11,824 nt of DNA. Source: JAVBRU01 sp031547595 (lineage in GTDB: Bacteria > Bacillota > Clostridia > Christensenellales > Aristaeellaceae). The translations under genes were made by a program, and so were the position numbers. The notes under the pieces are model-generated. The model was not told the DNA's origin, made no database searches, and saw nothing but the letters and a program-made list of their open reading frames with translations. The stretch spans positions 1 through 11,824 of the forward strand of contig JAVBRU010000068.1 of assembly GCA_031547595.1 (NCBI GenBank), written 5' to 3'. Below, one piece after another: positions 7,570-11,824 of this stretch. The number at the start of each line of letters is the position of its first letter. Within the stretch, counting starts at the first letter, position 1.

Positions 7570-7616
7570 GGGGGGCAAATTACGGGTGTAAGGGGTAGTT
7601 TTTGGGGACAGGGGGG
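7570..7616 (+). other. G-rich spacer with G-quadruplex potential
   Basis: Five runs of three or more G (7570-7575, 7584-7586, 7592-7595, 7604-7607, 7611-7616) are separated by loops of 8, 5, 8 and 3 bases, all on the plus strand. The stretch lies between two convergent genes. On the transcribed strand of the methyltransferase it appears as C runs. A structural role is possible but not shown. Confidence 0.4.
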
Positions 7617-7645
7617 TAAAACTCAGAAGTGAAACTAATACCACA

Positions 7646-8560
7646 TCATTGTCGCATGGCAAGGCAGTAGTTGACATTGTCGAACGCGGTCATCATGTGG
7701 TCTGGGTTCGCCTCGTTATACCGTGTGAAATACTGCTCTGTGATTTCGAGTGGAGTTAGGTGCTCATAGAGCAGGAAACCGCGCCGCGCAAACAATTCTT
7801 CTAGTTCGGGATAGGCGTAGCTGGCCAACATTGTCTCACTTGCGCCTCCAGCCAATATGAACTGCTTCTTTGCGCGCTCGCCCGCTTTGTCGGTATAGCT
7901 GTCCTGATCGGGATAGTCACACGCGATGCCGCTGCCCTTGGGCATCAGTTTTGCCAAGTCCTGGATTGTTCGTGCAAGGCTGGATTTTTCTAAATAATAG
8001 CTGACGCCAAGCAAACTGCACATACTGATTTCCTCCTTGTGAGACGCGGGGAATTGAACCAGTTTATCCGACCAACGTGCATCGTTGAAATCAGCAGCGA
8101 TATAGTGAACGTTTTCAGGGATGGCGATTCCCGCTGATTTGAGCCGCTTCCGCTTGTCGATAGCCGTCATCGGATGGTCGACCTCAAATATTTGCAGCGT
8201 CTTTGCCCACTCGGGTTGCCGGTAGGCAAACGTATCATAGCCAGCGCCCAGAATGAGGTATTGCTTCGTGCCCAACCGCACAGCGTTCTCAAGGTGCTGC
8301 TCACAAAACGCCGCTCTACCCAGCGGCGAAGGTGCGAGCTGATTGTCCACAATGAATCGTATCGCCTCGCTGTCCGAACCCTGGAATAAAGGGTTAAAAA
8401 AGCCGATGCCCTTGCTCATATTCTCTCCGATGCCCTGCTTTTCAGCCTCGGTCAATAGACAACCCGCTACCGTATCGTCAAATACCTTTATACCATTGTA
8501 CTGTGTGTGATACCACCGAGTATATGCGCTGATGAGCGCCGTCATGCTTCCTTGTTGCAT
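7646..8560 (-). CDS. Class I SAM-dependent methyltransferase, LCM/TIGR00027-like
   Basis: A 304-residue soluble enzyme that should transfer a methyl group from S-adenosylmethionine to an unknown acceptor. The SAM site is clear: motif I at about 101-114 (YLILGAGYDTFAYR, matching the LGAGLDTRAYR hallmark of the leucine carboxyl methyltransferase-like family) and the acidic motif II at 125-130 (FEVDHP). These family members are often tied to secondary metabolism or small-molecule modification, but no such genes are beside it. The start is supported by GAAGGAG about ten bases upstream of the ATG. Base composition is lower in GC than the operon to the left, and it sits alone among mobile-element remnants, which suggests acquisition by transfer. 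I could not recognise its own promoter. Confidence 0.85.
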   Translation of the reverse strand: MQQGSMTALISAYTRWYHTQYNGIKVFDDTVAGCLLTEAEKQGIGENMSKGIGFFNPLFQGSDSEAIRFIVDNQLAPSPLGRAAFCEQHLENAVRLGTKQYLILGAGYDTFAYRQPEWAKTLQIFEVDHPMTAIDKRKRLKSAGIAIPENVHYIAADFNDARWSDKLVQFPASHKEEISMCSLLGVSYYLEKSSLARTIQDLAKLMPKGSGIACDYPDQDSYTDKAGERAKKQFILAGGASETMLASYAYPELEELFARRGFLLYEHLTPLEITEQYFTRYNEANPDHMMTAFDNVNYCLAMRQ

Positions 8561-8615
8561 TGTATATCATCTCCTTCATATACTTGATACACCATTTGGA
8601 ATGAAATAACCAGCC

Positions 8616-8644
8616 TTGACTTTTGGGCGTTCTTGTGGTATAAT
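8616..8644 (+). promoter_or_regulatory. Consensus sigma-A promoter reading away from the methyltransferase
   Basis: TTGACT (8616-8621), a 17-base spacer and TATAAT (8639-8644), with TG one base before the -10 as in extended -10 promoters. Transcription would start near 8651. No protein-coding gene follows on this strand before the terminator at 8750-8801, so its product appears to be a short RNA. Confidence 0.8.
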
Positions 8645-8650
8645 AAGCAC

Positions 8651-8800
8651 ATAAATCAGAGATAATTAACAAATCCAATGTATTGAGCTACGGTCTTTTT
8701 TTAGAGAGTAGCGAACGGACAGCGATAATCATAACATACGAACGACTAGCAAGCCCGCACACCTCGGTATCGCACCAAAGCATGCGGGCTTGTTATTTGT
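8651..8800 (+). ncRNA. Candidate ~150-nt small non-coding RNA
   Basis: This is the interval between a consensus promoter and a perfect terminator on the same strand. It has no usable reading frame: its only early ATG (8678) is stopped two codons later. A small hairpin is visible, GCTAC (8687-8691) pairing with GTAGC (8708-8712) around a T-rich loop. The 3' end abuts the stop codon of the serine recombinase remnant read from the other strand, so the terminator tail is antisense to the end of that gene. I recognise no known RNA family. Alternatives are a leader whose gene was lost, or an element-borne regulatory RNA. Confidence 0.45.
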
Positions 8801-8801
8801 T
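8750..8801 (+). terminator. Terminator of the candidate small RNA
   Basis: CAAGCCCGCA (8750-8759) pairs perfectly with TGCGGGCTTG (8783-8792) over a 23-base loop, followed by TTATTTGTTT. No T tract exists on the opposite strand, so it acts on plus-strand transcripts. Confidence 0.8.
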
Positions 8802-9154
8802 TAGGCCGTGATCTCAGTGCCGTTCTTCAAGGTGAACCGTATTCCCCATCAGGGCTGACCTGTGCCTGATCGACCAGCGCGTTCCACAACTCAGGCGTGA
8901 ACTCTGTAGCGCACGCCGGGCTGCCCGTGAGCGCCACGGAAAAGGACATCAGCGTATCCCTTTTTGCCTTCCGCGCAGCTGTCTTCGTCAAAATGAGGTC
9001 TTGACGCTCTTTCGCCCTGTAGAACCGTTCGGCCAGGCTGTTGTAGCGCCGTGCATATTCCTGCTGGTCAATGGTTATGCTGGCGTTCTGCGTAATCGCC
9101 AGTTGGACGAGCTCGGTGATGGAGCCAATCCCCTCCCGCAGTGCTAAATCATTA
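8801..9154 (-). pseudogene. Large serine recombinase, C-terminal remnant, frameshifted
   Basis: The minus-strand frame encodes the C-terminal tail typical of large serine recombinases of Clostridial mobile elements: a coiled-coil segment (QQEYARRYNSLAERFYRAKER) followed by EFTPELWNALVDQAQVSPDG. The current frame then stops early at 8827. A one-base frame change near 8847-8852, within a GGGG run, restores IRFTLKNGTEITA and a TAA at 8801-8803, the usual end of this family. The catalytic N-terminal domain with its serine is absent. A MITE-like element sits directly upstream at 9155, and its sequence supplies an ATG (9217-9219) giving a fused 130-residue reading frame that is not the native start. 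The frame stays open for about 80 bases beyond the MITE, but homology there is unclear. This is a decayed mobile element; the methyltransferase and small RNA next door may be its former cargo. Confidence 0.75.
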
Positions 9155-9314
9155 GGGTGTGTTTCAAAACTCTTAACAAGCATCTTCGGGGTGTAAAAGC
9201 ACCATTTCTGCGTTGTCAAACCTTGAAATAGCGATGCTATTCCGGCGGTTTTCCGCCTTAAACTGGCGCTTTATCCCCTCGAAGCTGCACGTTCCTGACT
9301 TTTGAAACACACCC
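9155..9314. mobile_element. MITE-like element, 160 bp, with 15-bp perfect inverted repeats
   Basis: GGGTGTGTTTCAAAA at 9155-9169 is repeated as its exact reverse complement at 9300-9314. A TA flanks each side (9153-9154 and 9315-9316), as expected for a TA target duplication of an IS630/Tc1-type element. It has no transposase gene and holds a short hairpin, GGCGG-tttt-CCGCC (9244-9257). Removing the element and one TA rejoins an open frame across the recombinase remnant, consistent with insertion into that gene. Its ends do not resemble the visible tail of the IS630 element at the left edge of the window, so the mobilising transposase is unknown. Confidence 0.82.
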
Positions 9315-9374
9315 TAATCTTTTTTTCTGTAACTGAAGGTAAAGATGCAAAAAGTACAGAGGAAGAACCACTAC

Positions 9375-9408
9375 AAAAAATGTCCACTAGCATTAATCTA
9401 GGGACATT
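9375..9408 (-). terminator. Terminator downstream of tRNA-Ser
   Basis: Read on the minus strand, AATGTCC-CTAG pairs with CTAG-A-GGACATT (arms 9402-9408/9398-9401 and 9387-9390/9379-9385, one bulged base) over a 7-base loop. The exit is a run of six T. It lies 75 bases past the tRNA 3' end and would end that transcript. Confidence 0.75.
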
Positions 9409-9482
9409 CTCTTCATCGTTTCACGATGATTCCGAACATCCCGTTTGCAAAGATGAAAACAGGGTTCGGATTTGAAATAGAT

Positions 9483-9574
9483 TGGCGGAGAAGAAGAGAT
9501 TCGAACTCTTGAACCCTTTTACAGGTTACGCGATTTCCAGTCGCGCGCCCTCGACCAGTCTAGGCGACTTCTCC
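9483..9574 (-). tRNA. tRNA-Ser (anticodon GGA)
   Basis: A 92-nt tRNA with the long variable arm of class II serine tRNAs. The acceptor stem GGAGAAG/CTTCTCC is perfect, followed by G and an encoded CCA (9483-9485). The anticodon stem is CGCGA/TCGCG around the loop CTGGAAA, giving anticodon GGA at 9536-9538, which reads UCC and UCU. The T arm AGAGTTCGAATCTCT is canonical. It has its own promoter upstream and terminator downstream. It borders the mobile remnants on its 3' side, but no duplicated 3' fragment (attachment site) is visible in the window. Confidence 0.97.
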
Positions 9575-9613
9575 ATACACCGATACGCTGGTCAAGCAAT
9601 ACCGACGCCGATT

Positions 9614-9643
9614 ATTATAGCATAACGCATTAGGAAAAGTCAA
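9614..9643 (-). promoter_or_regulatory. Promoter of tRNA-Ser
   Basis: On the minus strand, TTGACT (9638-9643), an 18-base spacer and TATAAT (9614-9619). The start would be near 9607, about 33 bases before the tRNA. The -35 lies within 20 bases of the MATE stop codon, with no terminator between them. Confidence 0.82.
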
Positions 9644-9661
9644 CAGAAAATTTTGCAGCAA

Positions 9662-11035
9662 CTAGGTTGTGGCTGGCTCCGTCTTCATCAGCTTTTTGAA
9701 GGAGATCACAAACGTGGCCACAGTGACGCATACGGCGATAAAATCCGCAATCGGCTCGGCCAGGAGCACGGCCATCACCTTGTCGGCAAAAAAGCCAGGC
9801 AGGATATAAATGAGGGGAATCAGCAGAAACACCTTGCGCAGCAGCGCCAGGAATACGCTGGCCTTGGCATTGCCAAGCGCAATAAAGCTCTGCTGGCAGG
9901 CCACCTGCGCGCCAAACATCAGCGATGTGGCCATGTAGATGCGAAGCGCCCAAACGGAATAATCCATCAGCTGCGCATTGTCGGTGAACATGGCGGCAAA
10001 AATCCCCGGCATAAACATGCAGAGAACCCACAGCAAGGTGGAGTAGGCCACGCAGCTGATTAGCATCAGCTTAAAGGCCTGCTTCACCCGGTTCATCTGC
10101 TGTGCACCATAGTTGTAGCTGATAATGGGCTGGCCGCCCTGCGTCAGCCCGTGCAGGGGCAACATGGAAAACTGCATCACGCTGGCGAGAATCACCATCG
10201 CGCCCACGGCCAGGTCGCCGCCGTAATTGAGCAGCGAAGTGTTAAAGCAGATGGACAGCACGCTTTCGGTGAACTGCATAATAAAGGGAGCCACACCCAG
10301 CGCTAGGCAGGGCAGGGCCACCTTGGCGTTCAGGCGCAGGGTGGATTTTTGAATGCGCAGTACACTTTTGTCCGACAACAGGAACTTCATTACCCAGAAG
10401 GCTGATATGCCTTGCGACAGGATGGTGGCCAGTGCCGCGCCCTTCACACCCATATTAAATGTGAAGATAAAAATGGGGTCGAGGATGATGTTGCTGATCG
10501 CGCCAATCAGCACAGTCAGCATGCTGGTCTTGGCAAAGCCCTGGGTGCTGATAAAGGCGTTCAGCCCCAGCGAGAGCTGCACAAACAGCGTGCCCAGCGT
10601 ATAGATCGCCATATAATCCCATGCGTAGCCGATGGTGTTTTCGCTGGCGCCAAACACCATCAGAATGTCCCGCCCAAAGGCCAGGAAAACCCCTGTCAGC
10701 ACTGCCGCGATGATCAGCAGCATCACAAAGCAGTTGCCCAGGATGCGGTTGGCCTCGTCTTTGTCGCCCCGGCCCAGCGCAATGGATGCACGCGGTGCGC
10801 CGCCCATGCTCACCAGCGCCGCAAAGGCCGATATCGCCATGATCACGGGCATGGTCACGCCAACGCCGGTCAGCGCCTGCGCGCCGATGTTTGCAATGTG
10901 GCCGATGTACATGCGGTCGACCAGGTTGTAGAGCACGTTGATGATCTGCGCCGTGATGGCGGGCAGCGCTAGCTTGAACAGCAGTTTGCCTACGCTGCCG
11001 GTGCCAAGGTCAGGATTGTTGGTTTGCTGTTTCAT
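9662..11035 (-). CDS. MATE-family multidrug efflux transporter (MepA-like)
   Basis: Inner-membrane antiporter that expels drugs or other cationic compounds in exchange for Na+ or H+. At 457 residues with about 12 hydrophobic helices in two halves it has the normal family length. The N-terminus carries the family signature: G(S/T)VGKLLFKLALPAI followed by NVLYNLVDRMYIGHI at about 33-47. The second half repeats the pattern with TQGGQPIISYNYGA at about 305-318, another MATE hallmark. The ATG lies inside the marR gene (26-base overlap), and only a weak purine stretch precedes it, so translation is probably coupled to marR. The pairing mirrors the mepR-mepA operon of Staphylococcus, but substrates cannot be told from sequence. 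No terminator is seen between it and the tRNA-Ser promoter. Confidence 0.95.
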   Translation of the reverse strand: MKQQTNNPDLGTGSVGKLLFKLALPAITAQIINVLYNLVDRMYIGHIANIGAQALTGVGVTMPVIMAISAFAALVSMGGAPRASIALGRGDKDEANRILGNCFVMLLIIAAVLTGVFLAFGRDILMVFGASENTIGYAWDYMAIYTLGTLFVQLSLGLNAFISTQGFAKTSMLTVLIGAISNIILDPIFIFTFNMGVKGAALATILSQGISAFWVMKFLLSDKSVLRIQKSTLRLNAKVALPCLALGVAPFIMQFTESVLSICFNTSLLNYGGDLAVGAMVILASVMQFSMLPLHGLTQGGQPIISYNYGAQQMNRVKQAFKLMLISCVAYSTLLWVLCMFMPGIFAAMFTDNAQLMDYSVWALRIYMATSLMFGAQVACQQSFIALGNAKASVFLALLRKVFLLIPLIYILPGFFADKVMAVLLAEPIADFIAVCVTVATFVISFKKLMKTEPATT

Positions 11036-11483
11036 CGTAATCGTCTTCTTTCCACATCTGTTGCAGGTTTTTTTCCATGATTTGCGCCATTTTGTTTAGT
11101 CTTTGCTGATCTTCGTCGGATAGGCCGCTGTTCAGCCGCGCGCTCAAGTCCCTGCGGCAATCGTGCAGCGCCTCCACCACCGGCGCACTTTGCGGCGTCA
11201 GCAGCAGATGCACCACCCGCCGGTCTGCCGTATCGCGCCGCGCTTCCAGAAACCCGCGCTGACATAACATGTCCACCGATTTTGCGATCAGGCTCTTGGA
11301 CAGGCCGCGATACCGCACAATGTCGGACGCGGTGTCAAGCGGTGCATTGTTGGACAGGAACATCATCACCACGATCTCGTTGGGCGTAAACCCATACTGC
11401 GCCACGGCCTCAGCGCACCTGTGCCGGTACAGCCTGTCTACGCGCGACAGGCTTAGGAATATCCCTTCACCGAGAATCAACAT
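11010..11483 (-). CDS. MarR-family transcriptional regulator
   Basis: A 157-residue winged-helix repressor, the usual length. Visible are the dimerisation helix at the N-terminus (FLSLSRVDRLYRHRCAEAV), the helix-turn-helix at about 35-79 with recognition helix LSKSLIAKSVDMLCQRGFL, and the wing with the family's D-x-x-D-R-R pattern (RRDTADRRVVHLLLT, about 82-96). GAGGTGA at 11488-11494 supports the ATG. It is first in an operon with the overlapping MATE gene. It most likely represses both genes through the paired palindromes in its promoter and is released by a transporter substrate; this regulatory role is inferred. Confidence 0.94.
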   Translation of the reverse strand: MLILGEGIFLSLSRVDRLYRHRCAEAVAQYGFTPNEIVVMMFLSNNAPLDTASDIVRYRGLSKSLIAKSVDMLCQRGFLEARRDTADRRVVHLLLTPQSAPVVEALHDCRRDLSARLNSGLSDEDQQRLNKMAQIMEKNLQQMWKEDDYDETANQQS

Positions 11484-11494
11484 GCTTTCACCTC

Positions 11495-11523
11495 ATTATA
11501 CGTTCAAAACAGAACAGTTCAAA
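11495..11523 (-). promoter_or_regulatory. Promoter of the marR-MATE operon
   Basis: On the minus strand, TATAAT (11495-11500), a 17-base spacer and a weaker -35 TTTGAA (11518-11523). The palindromic operator copies cover the spacer and the -35, so bound repressor would block polymerase. The 5' leader is very short, only a few bases before the ribosome binding site. Confidence 0.75.
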
Positions 11524-11530
11524 AACGAAC
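11502..11530. promoter_or_regulatory. Tandem GTTC-N6-GAAC operator, probable MarR site
   Basis: Two 14-bp copies, GTTCAAAACAGAAC (11502-11515) and GTTCAAAAACGAAC (11517-11530), lie one base apart. Each is an inverted repeat GTTC/GAAC around an AT-rich centre. The repeat period is 15 bp and they overlay the -35 and spacer of the marR promoter. A second, internal palindrome GAAC-A-GTTC (11512-11520) joins them. Confidence 0.72.
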
Positions 11531-11676
11531 AATCGAAGTATATCACGCATATCAGGCGCTGTCAAGCATCAAATTGTGTCTTTCTGCACACCATAGATTC
11601 AAATGAAACGAACTTCTTCTATTTAAATATGGAGCATAATAACGATAAATTGTCGCAAACTTAAAAAGAAACACCA
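11531..11676. other. AT-rich intergenic stretch with no recognised gene
   Basis: This part of the 340-base gap between marR and the window end holds no supported gene, repeat or RNA. The reading frame running across it from inside marR is an antisense shadow without a ribosome binding site or recognisable protein features. Confidence 0.6.
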
Positions 11677-11732
11677 ATTTTCGAAATTCTTTTAAAAAAG
11701 GCATTGACAATGCACCGAAGCCATGGTATTAT
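11677..11732 (+). promoter_or_regulatory. Probable rRNA operon promoter with UP element
   Basis: TTGACA (11704-11709), a 17-base spacer and TATTAT (11727-11732) form a near-perfect sigma-A promoter. The 25 bases directly before the -35 are almost all A and T with runs of each, as in UP elements of rRNA promoters. The transcript would start near 11739 and run into the leader described next. Confidence 0.82.
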
Positions 11733-11738
11733 AGCAAA

Positions 11739-11824
11739 GCGCCTTGAGGGCGGGGCACTGGAAGCGTGCTGCGAGAGCGGCAGAGGGCACAGGGCCGAGA
11801 ACCTTGAAAACGATACAGAGATAG
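11739..11824 (+). other. rRNA operon leader with boxA-like motif (cut by window edge)
   Basis: A GC-rich, gene-free transcript leader follows the promoter. CCTTGAAAAC at 11802-11811 resembles the TTTGAAAAC boxA-type motif found just upstream of 16S genes in Bacillota. Local inverted repeats such as CTGC/GCAG (11768-11782) are present. The 16S rRNA gene itself is not in the window; its presence just beyond is inferred. Confidence 0.65.

Noticed and set aside
5986..7677. 563-codon open frame on the minus strand
   Set aside because: It is antisense to the binding-protein-like gene and spans the operon terminator. It has no ribosome binding site or recognisable domain, and the composition is rich in H, R, Q and G as expected from reading the opposite strand of a GC-rich gene.
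9483..9574. tRNA-Ser as the attachment site of the decayed element
   Set aside because: No second copy of the tRNA 3' end is visible in the window, and large serine recombinases do not usually target tRNA genes.
11269..11664. 131-codon plus-strand frame at the right side
   Set aside because: It starts inside marR on the opposite strand, lacks a ribosome binding site, crosses the operator region and has no protein-like features.

Overview
The window looks like chromosome of a fairly GC-rich Bacillota, most likely class Clostridia. Strong AGGAGG-type ribosome binding sites, consensus sigma-A promoters, a tRNA with encoded CCA, a boxA-like rRNA leader and an ECF sigma operon with exported proteins all fit this. 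Nothing fixes the genus. About half the window is ordinary core sequence (pheT, tRNA-Ser, an rRNA operon start). The rest is a sigma-factor operon and a small island of mobile-DNA remnants.

Left part (1-2700, + strand). The window opens inside the last 39 codons of an IS630-family transposase. Its end lies just before the ribosome binding site of pheT, the beta subunit of phenylalanyl-tRNA synthetase. The usual partner pheS is not directly upstream, so the insertion appears to have separated pheT from its normal leader or operon. A strong terminator follows pheT.

Middle part (2768-7464, + strand). Five closely spaced genes end at an almost perfect terminator hairpin. They encode an ECF sigma factor, an overlapping one-pass membrane protein (probable anti-sigma factor), two diverged tandem paralogues of an exported protein family I cannot name with certainty, and an exported solute-binding-protein-like protein with no lipobox and no transporter beside it. 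I read this as one envelope-sensing and secretion regulon, and it is the best candidate here for an undescribed system.

Island (7529-9410). This holds a G-rich spacer, an LCM-type SAM methyltransferase on the minus strand, and a divergent consensus promoter whose only visible product is a ~150-nt non-coding transcript with its own terminator. Next comes the C-terminal remnant of a large serine recombinase, frameshifted near its end and interrupted by a 160-bp MITE-like element with 15-bp perfect inverted repeats and a TA duplication. The gene content is remnant-like and the sequence is visibly more AT-rich than its neighbours.

Right part (9375-11824). tRNA-Ser(GGA) lies on the minus strand with its own promoter and terminator. 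A MATE efflux gene and an overlapping upstream marR regulator form a two-gene minus-strand operon. The marR promoter carries two 14-bp direct copies of a GTTC-N6-GAAC palindrome, a probable autoregulatory operator. The window ends in a consensus promoter with an AT-rich upstream element and a GC-rich boxA-like leader, which should run into a 16S rRNA gene just beyond the edge.
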